Assembly: GCA_964422185.1 (NCBI GenBank)
Contig: CAYRAG010000003.1
Location: forward strand, 1-64,000
DNA: 64,000 nt
Direction of reading: 5' to 3'
From: CALXCT01 sp964422185
Lineage (GTDB): Bacteria > Bacillota > Clostridia > Oscillospirales > Oscillospiraceae
Part shown: one piece after another, positions 49,762 to 58,077 of the stretch
How positions within the stretch are numbered: position 1 is the first letter of the stretch
Layout of the letters: every line of letters begins with the position of its first letter
Program-made: the position numbers and the translations under genes
The notes under the pieces: generated by a model
What the model was told of the DNA's origin: nothing
What the model saw: the letters and a program-made list of their open reading frames with translations, nothing else
Databases searched by the model: none

Positions 49762-51006
49762 ATGATGAGTCAGTTAAAGGGAGCCTGTATTTTAGGGCAG
49801 TCCGGCGGACCCACCGCGGTGATCAACGCCAGCGCGCAGGGCGTGATTGAGACGGCGCTGAAGGCGGACTGCATTACCAGAGTGCTGGGCGCCGCGAACG
49901 GCATCAGGGGAGTTCTGGACGACAGGCTGTACGACATGGGAAAGGAAGATCCCGCGGAGATCGCGCTTCTCAGCCACACCCCGTCCTCCGCGCTGGGATC
50001 CTGCCGGTACAAGCTGGCCGACCCGGAGCAGGACGACACGGACTACCGGCGGATCCTGGAGATTTTCCGGAAATACGATGTCCGCTACTTCTTCTATAAC
50101 GGCGGCAACGACTCCATGGACACCTGCAACAAGATCTCGAAGTACATGCAGAAAGTCGGCTACGAGTGCCGCATCATGGGGGTTCCCAAGACCATCGACA
50201 ACGACCTGTACGGCACGGATCACTGCCCGGGCTACGCGTCCGCGGCAAAGTACATCGCCACCTCCTGCGCGGAGGTGTGGCAGGACGCCCATGTGTACGA
50301 CACCGGCATGGTCACCGTCGTGGAGATTATGGGCCGCCACGCGGGCTGGCTGGCCGGCGCGGCCGCTCTGGCGAATCTCACCGGCTGCGGCCCGGATCTG
50401 GTCTATCTGCCGGAGGTGGACTTCGACATGGATCAGTTCGTGGCGGATGTGACGGACATCTATAACAGGACGGGCAAGTGCCTGGTGGCCGCTTCCGAGG
50501 GCATTCACTATCCGGACGGCCGCTTCGTGTCCGAGGCGCAGACCTCCGCCACGGACGGCTTCGGCCACGCCCAGCTGGGCGGTCTGGCCGTGATGCTGGC
50601 GGATGTCATCCAGAAGAAGACCGGGGCGAAAGTGCGCGGGATTGAGCTCTCCCTGCTCCAGCGCTGCGGCGCCCACCTGGCGTCCCAGACCGACATCAGC
50701 GAGGCGTACATGGCGGGCCAGACCGCGGTGGAGTCCGCCATCTCCGGCATCACCGACCGGATGGTGGCGTTCGAGTGCAGCCGGGACGGCGGCTATGTCT
50801 GCCGGCCGAAGCTCATCGGCCTGACCGAGGTCGCGAATGTGGAGAAGAAAGTGCCCCGCGAGTGGATCAACGCCGCCGGCAACGGGGTGGAGCAGCCCTT
50901 TATCGACTATGTCCTGCCCCTGATTCAGGGCGAGCCGGATCTGCCGAAGGAGAACTCCCTGCCGCGGTTCGCGCACCTGAAGAAAGTTCTGACGACGCAG
51001 GAGTAA
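49762..51006 (+). CDS. 6-phosphofructokinase, probably PPi-dependent
   Basis: 414 residues; ATG behind AGGAGAG. Phosphofructokinase fold: GQSGGPTAVINASAQG at the N-terminus, GGNDSMDT near 114-121 and PKTIDNDL near 142-149. The Asp after GGN and the Lys in PKTID are what PPi-using enzymes have in place of the Gly and Gly of ATP enzymes (family knowledge), so it probably uses pyrophosphate, EC 2.7.1.90. Makes the step before fba, divergently transcribed. Confidence 0.9.
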   Translation: MMSQLKGACILGQSGGPTAVINASAQGVIETALKADCITRVLGAANGIRGVLDDRLYDMGKEDPAEIALLSHTPSSALGSCRYKLADPEQDDTDYRRILEIFRKYDVRYFFYNGGNDSMDTCNKISKYMQKVGYECRIMGVPKTIDNDLYGTDHCPGYASAAKYIATSCAEVWQDAHVYDTGMVTVVEIMGRHAGWLAGAAALANLTGCGPDLVYLPEVDFDMDQFVADVTDIYNRTGKCLVAASEGIHYPDGRFVSEAQTSATDGFGHAQLGGLAVMLADVIQKKTGAKVRGIELSLLQRCGAHLASQTDISEAYMAGQTAVESAISGITDRMVAFECSRDGGYVCRPKLIGLTEVANVEKKVPREWINAAGNGVEQPFIDYVLPLIQGEPDLPKENSLPRFAHLKKVLTTQE

Positions 51007-51029
51007 ATCCGGCCGGACAGACGGAGACG

Positions 51030-51080
51030 AAAACGCCTGCGGGACGCACGCAACGGTGCATCCCGCAGGCGTTTTTTCCC
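51030..51080. terminator. Terminator between phosphofructokinase and YbjQ-like gene
   Basis: 15-bp perfect stem AAAACGCCTGCGGGA / TCCCGCAGGCGTTTT followed by TT; the A-run on its left lets it end the minus-strand gene as well. Confidence 0.85.
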
Positions 51081-51100
51081 GGAGAGACGCGGAGACAGGC

Positions 51101-51682
51101 TCAGTCGATCTGAACCGCGTCCGCGGAGTTGGCCACCAGAAGATAGCGGTCGTTCAGCGTCACATAATCCACCTTGTGGTTGATCAGGGCGTTGGCGCCC
51201 AGTCCCTTGGCCTGGATGAGCATCTGCTGGCGGTTATTCAGCTTGGCGATGTGGACGGAGCTCTCATGGCCCGGCTTCAGCGCGTCAATCAGGATCACGG
51301 CGTTCGCGCCCACGGTGCCGCAGTACTTCAGGATCCTGTGGCCCTCAATCTGCCCGCCCAGGGTGACGGGGACATTGAGCATATCGCTGTTCTCCTCGTC
51401 GCCGGGCTGCGCGTCCTGGGGCTCGTCCAGCAGCATGCCCTCAAATCTCTTGATGATGACTTCCATGTCGGCCTTGACTTCCGGGGAGGTGCCGACATAG
51501 GTGCGGGCGCGGAACGCGTCTGCGGCTTCCTTAAAAGCCGCGGCATCGTTCCGGTTCGCGGCATCGACGATATAGGTCTTCTGGATACTGCATGTGGAGC
51601 AGATCTTGTGCTGGGGATGCTCGCCCAGCAGGGGGAAGAGCGCGTCCAGTTTGCCGCCGCAGATAGAACAGGTATTGTCCAT
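51101..51682 (-). CDS. Zinc-ribbon plus YbjQ (UPF0145)-like protein
   Basis: 193 residues in two parts. N-terminal CSICGGKLD ... CSTCSIQK, a four-Cys zinc ribbon; C-terminal HRILKYCGTVGANAV, LIQAKGLGANALINHKVDYV, RYLLVANSADAVQI, which follows the YbjQ fold (heavy-metal-binding domain superfamily). The family forms pentamers; function is unproven. A helical acidic linker joins the parts. SD AAGGAGGA upstream. Confidence 0.75.
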   Translation of the reverse strand: MDNTCSICGGKLDALFPLLGEHPQHKICSTCSIQKTYIVDAANRNDAAAFKEAADAFRARTYVGTSPEVKADMEVIIKRFEGMLLDEPQDAQPGDEENSDMLNVPVTLGGQIEGHRILKYCGTVGANAVILIDALKPGHESSVHIAKLNNRQQMLIQAKGLGANALINHKVDYVTLNDRYLLVANSADAVQID

Positions 51683-52048
51683 GATCCATTTCCTCCTTCA
51701 TATACTCATGATGCCGGCAGTCCGGTCATATCAGGGTCGCGTTGACGGGATTCAGAACCCGCTGCGCCAGGGGAGACACAGGCGGATCCGCACCCCTGCG
51801 CCGTCATTATAGCACGGGGCCAGGATTTAAGACAAGAAAAAAAGCGGAAAAATGAGGAAATATTGTAATGTTCATATCTTGACAACTTTAGCTTGTGAAA
51901 CAGCGCTTTCCCGCGTTTGACGGCGGCCGGCGGATCTGGTAAACTCTCTCCCGGCGGGAGCCCGGTGCGCCCGTGCGGGAATGACAGGAGGGTTGTACCG
52001 CGGGAGGCACAGGCTTCCCTGAGGAGTCCGGTGCGCACGCGCAGGTAG
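51683..52048. other. Intergenic stretch before the scaffold gap
   Basis: About 365 bases, AT-rich around 51810-51880, with hairpin-prone GC stretches (CTCCCGGCGGGAG near 51952). No recognisable gene. It probably contains the promoter of the next gene (no convincing pair seen). Confidence 0.4.
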
Positions 52049-52258
52049 AACAGGAGGGATTCACAGTGAAACACAGTGTAAAGGTCACGGTCATCGACAA
52101 AAANNNNNNNNNNNNNNNNNNNNNNNNNNNNNNNNNNNNNNNNNNNNNNNNNNNNNNNNNNNNNNNNNNNNNNNNNNNNNNNNNNNNNNNNNNNNNNNNN
52201 NNNAACAGGAGGGATTCACAGTGAAACACAGTGTAAAGGTCACGGTCATCGACAAAAA
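52049..52258. other. Assembly gap: 100 Ns flanked by an identical 55-bp overlap
   Basis: Bases 52104-52203 are exactly 100 Ns. The 55 bases before the gap (52049-52103) are identical to the 55 after it (52204-52258), including the SD and first codons of the next gene. This is what two contigs look like when they overlap by a k-mer of 55 and are joined by a default gap, so the real chromosome probably has a single copy and no gap. Confidence 0.95.
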
Positions 52259-52613
52259 GCTCTATCCGGAGCTGCAGGCGCAGTACTGCGCGGATCCGCA
52301 GTCCGGCGGGTGCCCCTGCTACCACATCGGGGACGAGTTCCTCTTTGAGCGGAATGAGGAGCGCGATGACTTCTGGCACGGCGGGATCAACACGCTGGTG
52401 AAGACCACGGCGGATCCGGACACCATCGCCGGCGGCCCGAAGATGCCGTTCTGCTCCGAGGCGTGGGACGCCATTGCCCGCTACATCTACGCGGGCCTGC
52501 AGGGCGGGTCCATCATGAAAGGCTGGATGCGGGAGGAGAACACGATGATCTGCTGCTGCCCGGACGGCACAAGGCCGGTGATTTTCAAAATCGAGCGCAT
52601 CGACACGCACTAA
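52221..52613 (+). CDS. TIGR04076 family protein
   Basis: 130 residues starting GTG behind AGGAGGG. HSVKVTVIDKKLYPELQAQY, GGCPCYHIGDEFLFERN, FCSEAWDAIARYIYAGLQGG and DGTRPVIFKIERID match the TIGR04076 family as I recall it. The Cys-rich parts (CPCY, CCC) may bind metal or iron-sulphur; function is unknown. The first 13 codons also appear before the scaffold gap, an assembly effect. Seven-odd bp before the SRAP gene start, so the two may be an operon. Confidence 0.8.
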   Translation: MKHSVKVTVIDKKLYPELQAQYCADPQSGGCPCYHIGDEFLFERNEERDDFWHGGINTLVKTTADPDTIAGGPKMPFCSEAWDAIARYIYAGLQGGSIMKGWMREENTMICCCPDGTRPVIFKIERIDTH

Positions 52614-52634
52614 ACGGAATTGAGGTGTCTGAGA

Positions 52635-53249
52635 GTGTGTACCCGCTACTATGTGGACGACGGCGCTGAGCAGATGAGGGAGATCGGCGCGCTGGCGCTC
52701 CAGTCTCCGCTCGCCTCCCGGTTTGCCGGCGCGGGGACGCCTGTCCTGGTCTCCGGAGAGATCCGCCCGGCCAGCGTGGCGCCGGTCATCGCGCCGGATC
52801 GCCGCGGCGGGGAGGCGGTATTCCCCATGAAGTGGGGCTTCCTGATCCCCTCGGGGCCCCTGCTGGTGAACGCACGGCTGGAGACCGCGCCGGTCAGGCC
52901 GTCGTTCCGGGAATCCTGGGCCCGGCGCCGCTGCGTCGTCCCCGCCTCCTGGTACTATGAGTGGTCGCATCCGCTGGACGAGAACGGCCGGAAAAGGGTC
53001 GGAGAGAAATACCGGTTCCGTCCGCGGGGCGGCGCAACCGCGTGGCTGGCGGGCCTGTACCGTCTGGAGGACGGCCTGCCGTCGTTCACGGTGCTCACCA
53101 GACAGGCGGCGGAGCCCCTGTGCGCCATCCACGACAGAATGCCGGTCGTCCTGCCCGGGGACAGGATCCGGGACTGGATCGCGCCGGACGGGCGGCCGGA
53201 GGAAATTCTGCCCGATACGCTGACGGATATGTCGGTGGAGCGGGAGTAA
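52635..53249 (+). CDS. SRAP (SOS response-associated peptidase) family protein, YedK-like
   Basis: 204 residues starting GTG behind GAGGTG, giving MCTRYY with the catalytic Cys at position 2, which the family uses to form a DNA-protein thiazolidine bond at abasic sites. Further active-site residues: Asn in LLVNARLETA, Glu in PASWYYEWSH and His in IHDRMPVVLP. A 12-residue longer start lacks sense because Cys2 must be N-terminal. Protects abasic sites in single-stranded DNA. Confidence 0.9.
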   Translation: MCTRYYVDDGAEQMREIGALALQSPLASRFAGAGTPVLVSGEIRPASVAPVIAPDRRGGEAVFPMKWGFLIPSGPLLVNARLETAPVRPSFRESWARRRCVVPASWYYEWSHPLDENGRKRVGEKYRFRPRGGATAWLAGLYRLEDGLPSFTVLTRQAAEPLCAIHDRMPVVLPGDRIRDWIAPDGRPEEILPDTLTDMSVERE

Positions 53250-53252
53250 CCG

Positions 53253-53306
53253 CAGGGCAGCCGGGGCGGTGCGCGGGAGAACCCGCATTACGCTCCGGCT
53301 GCCCTG
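53253..53306. terminator. Possible terminator between the SRAP gene and modA (convergent)
   Basis: Perfect 12-bp stem CAGGGCAGCCGG / CCGGCTGCCCTG around a 30-nt loop; no T-run on either side, so only a weak case. Confidence 0.4.
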
Positions 53307-53355
53307 TATGCGTATGGGGCGGCGCACGGTTTCCCGCCCCGGCCTGCGTTCCGGA

Positions 53356-54267
53356 TTACGGGGCGGGGGAGAAGCCCACGGCCTCAAACACCGCCATGGC
53401 GTCCTCCGTTTTGAGATAGTCCAGGAACGCCTGCGCCTCGTCCGGGTGCGCGGAGGAATTCAGCACGGCGGCGGGGTAGATCACCTGGCTGCACATCTCC
53501 CCGGTGGCGGTATCCACCACCGTCAGGTCGGCGGAGAACGCGTCGGTGGCGTAGATGACGCCGGCGTCAGCCGCGCCCTCTTTCACCTGGGTGGTGACCT
53601 CTTTCACATTGCTTCCGTAGGTCAGTTTTCCCTGGCTCTCCAGCTCCTCCGCGCTGGTGCCGAGATACTCCAGGATCTCCAGAGTATATGCCCCGACGGG
53701 GACATCGGAGTTGCCGATCGCCAGGAGGGACACCTTGTCCGTGGTCAGGTCCTGGAACGACGCAATGCCGGCCGGATTGCCGTCCGGCACGGCGAGCGCC
53801 ACCCTGTTCTCCAGCAGATTGACGCGGGTGTCCTGGCGCACAAAGTCCGCCTCGCCGCCGTTTTGGGACGCGTCCAGGTCGTTCATCTGGCTCAGGGCGG
53901 CGGAGATGAACAGGTCGCAGTCCGCGCCCTCCCTGATCTGATCCCGGAGGGTGCCGGAGGAGTCAAAGTTGTAAACCAGCGTGACATTGGGCGCGACATC
54001 CCTGTACAGATCCGCGATCTCCGTCAGGGTTTCCGTCATGGAGGCGGCGGCGAAGACGATCAGCTCCACCGGTTCCGCGGAGGGGCCGGCGCTCTCTGAG
54101 GGACTGGCGGGAGCGCTCCCGGAGGGACTGGCGGGAGCGCTCCCGGAAGGACTGGCGGGAGCGCTCCCGGAGGGGGCGGGGGATGCGGACTCGGACGAGC
54201 CGCCGCCGCAGGCGGCGAGGGTGAGCCCCAGCGCCGCGCACATCAGCAGGGAAATCAGTTTTTTCAT
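53356..54267 (-). CDS. modA: Molybdate-binding lipoprotein
   Basis: 303 residues. Lipoprotein signal ending LAAC, a tether of repeated SGSAPASP units, then ModA: ELIVFAAASMTETLTEIA, VYNFDSSGTLRDQI, ADCDLFISAALSQMNDL and VPVGAYTLEILEYLG. The Ser and Asp-Ser positions of the oxyanion pocket are recognisable, but tungstate cannot be excluded. It hands the anion to an ABC permease; modB and modC are not next to it. Control by molybdenum cofactor is indicated by the tandem Moco aptamers upstream. SD AAAGGAG. Confidence 0.93.
   Translation of the reverse strand: MKKLISLLMCAALGLTLAACGGGSSESASPAPSGSAPASPSGSAPASPSGSAPASPSESAGPSAEPVELIVFAAASMTETLTEIADLYRDVAPNVTLVYNFDSSGTLRDQIREGADCDLFISAALSQMNDLDASQNGGEADFVRQDTRVNLLENRVALAVPDGNPAGIASFQDLTTDKVSLLAIGNSDVPVGAYTLEILEYLGTSAEELESQGKLTYGSNVKEVTTQVKEGAADAGVIYATDAFSADLTVVDTATGEMCSQVIYPAAVLNSSAHPDEAQAFLDYLKTEDAMAVFEAVGFSPAP
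54101..54172. repeat. 24-bp tandem repeat inside modA
   Basis: Three full and partial further copies of a 24-bp unit (GGACTGGCGGGAGCGCTCCC) encode SGSAPASP blocks in the tether. Each unit contains the palindrome GGGAGCGCTCCC. Repeat number may vary between strains. Confidence 0.85.
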
Positions 54268-54316
54268 GGGACATTCTCCTTTTCATGGTAATATCCGGAA
54301 CACCGCCGGGCGGAAC

Positions 54317-54346
54317 AAAAAAGAGGACTGCAGTACAGCAGCCCTC
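54317..54346 (-). terminator. Terminator after the Moco aptamers
   Basis: Minus strand GAGGGCTGC / GCAGTCCTC (one wobble) with a 6-nt loop, followed by six Ts and then the modA SD region. Confidence 0.85.
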
Positions 54347-54368
54347 CGGATCGGCAGTCCGCCCGGGA

Positions 54369-54497
54369 GAGCTCCTTCTCAATACGGAAAGCGGGCCCGT
54401 TTCCAGGCGCACTCTGGGGACACGGCCGCGCCCGGAGGGGCGGGTGTCCCGGCGCAGCGGCGTGGGCCAGGGCCTTTAGCCGCTTTTGCTCGGAGCA
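54369..54497 (-). promoter_or_regulatory. Second Moco-type aptamer upstream of modA
   Basis: Minus strand: starts GCTCCGAGCAAAAGCGGCTA and closes with GGAGC; contains CACGCCGCTGCGCC and GGAAACGGGC ... TTCCGTATTGAGAAGGAG. These are landmarks of the Moco (molybdenum/tungsten cofactor) RNA motif as I remember it. Adjacent to a terminator in front of modA. Confidence 0.75.
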
Positions 54498-54556
54498 TGA
54501 ATGAAAAATACGGGAACCGTCACCATAAGACAGTTCCCGCGCCTCGCGTCGTCAGG

Positions 54557-54669
54557 AACTCCTTTTCAAATAACGGAAGGCGGCCACCTTTCGGGTGCTG
54601 CCGTGGAAGCACTTGGCTTCGGCGCAGCGGCATGGGTCAGGGAACCTTTAGCCGCTTTTGCTCGGAGTT
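54557..54669 (-). promoter_or_regulatory. First Moco-type aptamer upstream of modA
   Basis: Minus strand: AACTCC (P1) ... GGAGTT closes a perfect 6-bp stem; inside CCGAGCAAAAGCGGCTAAAG, ATGCCGCTGCGCCGAAGCC, GGTGGCC and TTCCGTTATTTGAAAAGG. The same core words as the second aptamer, some 190 bp upstream of it, so the two are tandem copies. Confidence 0.75.
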
Positions 54670-54686
54670 CATTCACTTGTGGCTTC

Positions 54687-54715
54687 AGGTTACCACTTTT
54701 TCCCGCCCGTGTCAA
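54687..54715 (-). promoter_or_regulatory. Promoter of modA
   Basis: Minus strand perfect TTGACA, 17-nt spacer, TAACCT, immediately upstream of the aptamers. Confidence 0.75.
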
Positions 54716-54812
54716 GCGTTTTTTCCGGCAGCACACACGGGGCCTCCGCCGCGGACTGCGGAAAAAAGGGGACATGCCCGGAAAACCGCCGCGGCGGATC
54801 CGCTTTTCCCTG

Positions 54813-54842
54813 TTGTCACGCGGATCCCATCCATGATACAAT
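54813..54842 (+). promoter_or_regulatory. Promoter of the pyr operon
   Basis: TTGTCA, 18-nt spacer, TACAAT; a leader of about 165 nt follows before pyrC. Confidence 0.65.
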
Positions 54843-54968
54843 AGCGGCGGGAGCGGCGCGGCCATTCCGCGGATCTCCTCTCCGGCTCTGTCCGGGATTT
54901 GTGCCGGAGCGGTTCAGACAAAATCAGAGTTCACCGGCCTGTTCCAGGCCGTGAGTACTATCTTCGGA

Positions 54969-55016
54969 AAGGAGTGAAAGCGCCTTCCGCCAACGGGGGC
55001 GGCTGTGCGCCGACAC
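54969..55016 (+). promoter_or_regulatory. SD-hairpin-start leader of pyrC
   Basis: The SD AAGGAG (54969-54974) is 42 nt from the pyrC ATG. A 31-nt hairpin lies between: outer GCGC/GCGC (54980-54983 with 55007-55010), inner CCGCC/GGCGG (54987-54991 with 54998-55002), effective spacing 11 nt. The arm segment CCTTCC could pair with GGAAAGG around the SD. No SD lies next to the ATG. Confidence 0.5.
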
Positions 55017-56294
55017 ATGAAGCTTTTGATTCGAAACGGGAAACTGGTCAGCCCGGTGGGCGGGATCGGCGGTGTGCTGGATCTGCTGGTGGAGGACGGC
55101 AGGGTGGTGCAGATCGGCAGTTCCATCGACACCCAGGCGGACCGCGTCATTGACGCCTCCGGCCTGACGGTCTGCGCCGGCCTGGTGGATATGCATGTCC
55201 ATCTCCGGGAGCCGGGCTACGAGTACAAGGAGACCATCGAGACCGGCACCCTCGCCGCGGCCCGGGGCGGGTTTACCTCCGTGGCCTGCATGCCCAATAC
55301 CAGCCCGGTGGTGGATACGCCGGAGATGGTGCGTTTCATCGGCCGGAAGGCCGCGGAGTCCTGCGGCGTCCATGTGTGGCCGATTGGCGCGGTGTCCGTG
55401 GGGGAGAAAGGCGAGACGCTCACGGACGCCAAGGCGCTCAGAGAGGCCGGGGCGGTGGCGCTGTCCGACGACGGAATGCCGGTGCAGAACGCGAATCTGA
55501 TGCGGGACGCGCTGATCCGGGCGCAGCTGTACAATATCCCCATCCTCTCCCACTGCGAGGACGCGAGCATGGTGGACGGCCGGGCGGTGAACGAGGGGCG
55601 CATCTCCCGCCAGCTGTGGATGGAGGGGCGGCCCGCCATCGCGGAGGAGCTGATGGTCATGCGGGACGCCATGCTCTCCGAGGAGACCGGCGGCCGGGTG
55701 CATATCTGCCATGTCTCCACCGCGAAGTCCGTGGATATCATCCGGAAGATGAAAGAGCGGGGTGTCCCCATCACCTGCGAGACCTGTCCGCAGTACTTCA
55801 CCCTCACGGAGGACGAGGTGCTGGAACAGCGGGCGCTGGCGCAGGTCAACCCGCCGCTGCGCACGGAGCGGGATGTGGACGGCATCATCACCGGCCTGAT
55901 GGACGGCACGATTGACGCCATCGCCACGGATCACGCGCCCCACTCCGCGGAGGAGAAGTCCCGGCCCCTGGGAAAGGCGCCCAGCGGCATGGTGGGACTG
56001 GAGACCTCCCTCGCCGTCACCCTGACGGAGCTCTACCACAGCGGCAAGATGACGCTGGTGGATCTGATCGAGAAAATGACGGTCAATCCGGCGGGGATCC
56101 TGGGGCTGAACAGGGGCCGGCTCGGGATTGGCGCGGACGCGGATATCACCATCTTTGACGAGAACGAGGAGTGGGTGATTGACCCGGATCAGTTCGTGTC
56201 GAAAGGGCACAACACCCCCTTCGCCGGCCGGCGGGTCAGGGGCCGGGTGAAGTATACCATTGTCGGGGGAAAGGTCATCTACCAGGAGGCGTGA
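55017..56294 (+). CDS. pyrC: Dihydroorotase
   Basis: 425 residues. Metal-dependent amidohydrolase closing carbamoyl aspartate to dihydroorotate. LVDMHVHLREPGYEYKET (metal His-x-His), SDDGMPVQ, ILSHCEDASMVDG, VHICHVSTAKS and ATDHAPHS are class I PyrC marks. ATG chosen because homologues begin MKLLIRNG; four upstream codons lack an SD. First gene of pyrC-F-K-D. aspartate carbamoyltransferase (pyrB) is not in the window. Confidence 0.96.
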   Translation: MKLLIRNGKLVSPVGGIGGVLDLLVEDGRVVQIGSSIDTQADRVIDASGLTVCAGLVDMHVHLREPGYEYKETIETGTLAAARGGFTSVACMPNTSPVVDTPEMVRFIGRKAAESCGVHVWPIGAVSVGEKGETLTDAKALREAGAVALSDDGMPVQNANLMRDALIRAQLYNIPILSHCEDASMVDGRAVNEGRISRQLWMEGRPAIAEELMVMRDAMLSEETGGRVHICHVSTAKSVDIIRKMKERGVPITCETCPQYFTLTEDEVLEQRALAQVNPPLRTERDVDGIITGLMDGTIDAIATDHAPHSAEEKSRPLGKAPSGMVGLETSLAVTLTELYHSGKMTLVDLIEKMTVNPAGILGLNRGRLGIGADADITIFDENEEWVIDPDQFVSKGHNTPFAGRRVRGRVKYTIVGGKVIYQEA

Positions 56295-56343
56295 GCCGGG
56301 CCCGCATGTTTGAACCGGGTCTGTATTGCGAGGAGAGAGTACC

Positions 56344-57267
56344 ATGTCATTTGATGTCTTACAGGATAAAATCCGGGAAATGAAGAATCCCACCGTGGCC
56401 GGGCTGGACGCCAGGCTGGATTATGTGCCGGAGCACATCCGCCGGGAGTGCGCCGAAACATACAAAGACCCTTTGAAAGCCGCGGTGGAGGCGATCTACC
56501 AGTTTAACTGCGGGCTGATCGACGCGCTGTGCGATATCGTGCCGGCGGTGAAGCCGCAGTCCGCCTACTATGAGAATCTGGGCTGGCAGGGGATGGAGAT
56601 GCTCGAGCGCACCATCCGTTACGCCAAATCCAGGGGTCTGTTTGTCATCGCGGATGTGAAGCGGGGCGACATCGGCACGACCGCCACCGCGTACGCGGAG
56701 GCCTGGCTGGGCGGGGTGAATCTGGACGGGAAAGCGGTGAAGACTTTCGACGCGGACTGTGTCACCCTGAACGGCTATATGGGCTCAGACGCCATCAACC
56801 CGTTTCTCAGCGTGTGCAAGGCGGAGGACAAGTGCGTGTTCATGCTGGTGAAGACCTCCAATCCCAGCTCCGTGGAGCTGCAGGATCTGGTGGCGGGAGA
56901 CCGGCTGGTGTATCAGGTGATGGGCGACCTCGCCCAGCGCCTGGGCAAGGGCACGAGAGGAAAGTACGACTACAACGCCGTCGGCGCGGTGGTGGGCGCC
57001 ACCTATCCCTCGGATCTGCGGGAGCTGCGCCGCCGTCTGGAGCACACTTTCTTCCTGGTGCCCGGCTACGGTGCCCAGGGCGCCGGCGCCAGCGATGTGC
57101 GCTTCGCGTTCGACAAATTCGGGCACGGGGCGATTATCAACGCGTCCCGATCCATCATGTGCGCGTGGAAAGTCACGGGCGGGGACGGACGGGACTACCA
57201 GGAGGCGGCCAGAAACGCCGCCCTCGCGATGCGCGACGACATCAGGCAGTGCGTGGCCATCGTGTGA
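56344..57267 (+). CDS. pyrF: Orotidine 5'-phosphate decarboxylase (subfamily 2)
   Basis: 307 residues, the long form. Start MSFDVLQDKIREMKNP behind AGGAGAG. VIADVKRGDIGTTATAYAEAW holds the catalytic Lys and Asp (DxKxxD). AVVGATYPSDLRELR and FLVPGYGAQGAGASD are typical of subfamily 2. Decarboxylates OMP to UMP. 50 bp after pyrC. Confidence 0.97.
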   Translation: MSFDVLQDKIREMKNPTVAGLDARLDYVPEHIRRECAETYKDPLKAAVEAIYQFNCGLIDALCDIVPAVKPQSAYYENLGWQGMEMLERTIRYAKSRGLFVIADVKRGDIGTTATAYAEAWLGGVNLDGKAVKTFDADCVTLNGYMGSDAINPFLSVCKAEDKCVFMLVKTSNPSSVELQDLVAGDRLVYQVMGDLAQRLGKGTRGKYDYNAVGAVVGATYPSDLRELRRRLEHTFFLVPGYGAQGAGASDVRFAFDKFGHGAIINASRSIMCAWKVTGGDGRDYQEAARNAALAMRDDIRQCVAIV

Positions 57268-57306
57268 CCGGACGGGGAGATTTCATACAGAACGGGGTGT
57301 GACCGT

Positions 57307-58077
57307 ATGGCGGTACCAATGGAGTGCCGGATCCTGGAGATCGGGAAACTCAACCCGCACGCCATCTCCATGACGCTGCTGGCCGGCGCGATGATGGAGG
57401 AGATCCACTGCGGCCAGTTCCTCCATATCCGGTGCGGGGAGGGCCGGCTTTTACGGCGGCCGCTGTCTATCTGCCACTGGCAGACGCAGCCGGAGGGCAT
57501 GCTGCTGCGTGTCGTGTTTGAGGTCCGGGGGGAAGGCACCGCCTGGCTGGCGCGGCGGCGGAAAGGCGAGGTTCTGGATGTGCTGGGGCCGCTGGGAAAC
57601 GGGTTCCCGGTCCGGCTGGGCGAGCGCTGCCTGCTGGTGGGCGGCGGCATCGGCGTACCCCCGCTTCTGGGCTGCGCCGCGGTGAGCGGAAACGCCGCCG
57701 CCATCCTCGGGTTCCGCTCCGCGCAGTACGCCATGCTGGCCGGGGATTTCCGCGCCGCCGGCGCGTCCGTGCAGATTGCCACGGATGACGGCTCCCTCGG
57801 CTACCACGGCTTTGTGGACGCGCTGATGCGCAGCACCCTGGAGCGGGACAGCGGCTATGACGCGGTGCTGGCGTGCGGCCCGAGGCCCATGCTCAGGAGT
57901 GTGGCGGCGGTCGCGAAAGAGGCGGGCATCCCCTGCCTGGTGTCCATGGAGGAGCGGATGGGCTGCGGGGTGGGCGCGTGCCTGGTGTGCGCCTGCGATA
58001 TGGCGGACGGCAGCCGGAAGAAAGTCTGCAGCGACGGACCCGTCTTCCCCGCGGAGGAGGTGGACTGGGATGCCTGA
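57307..58077 (+). CDS. pyrK: Dihydroorotate dehydrogenase electron-transfer subunit
   Basis: 256 residues. Carries FAD (GRLLRRPLSICHWQT, GEGTAWLARR) and NAD (LLVGGGIGVPPLLGCA) domains and a [2Fe-2S] cluster with four Cys in ERMGCGVGACLVCACDM ... KVCSDGPVF. With PyrD type 1B it passes electrons to NAD+. SD GGGGTG. Overlaps pyrD by 8 bp. Confidence 0.96.
   Translation: MAVPMECRILEIGKLNPHAISMTLLAGAMMEEIHCGQFLHIRCGEGRLLRRPLSICHWQTQPEGMLLRVVFEVRGEGTAWLARRRKGEVLDVLGPLGNGFPVRLGERCLLVGGGIGVPPLLGCAAVSGNAAAILGFRSAQYAMLAGDFRAAGASVQIATDDGSLGYHGFVDALMRSTLERDSGYDAVLACGPRPMLRSVAAVAKEAGIPCLVSMEERMGCGVGACLVCACDMADGSRKKVCSDGPVFPAEEVDWDA

Noticed and set aside
53253..53306. Strong terminator for modA and the SRAP gene
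   Set aside because: The stem is perfect but lacks a T-run; kept only as a weak entry.
51888..53387. 499-codon minus-strand frame running through the Ns
   Set aside because: The frame exists only because the gap was translated as unknown residues; it overlaps two real genes on the other strand.
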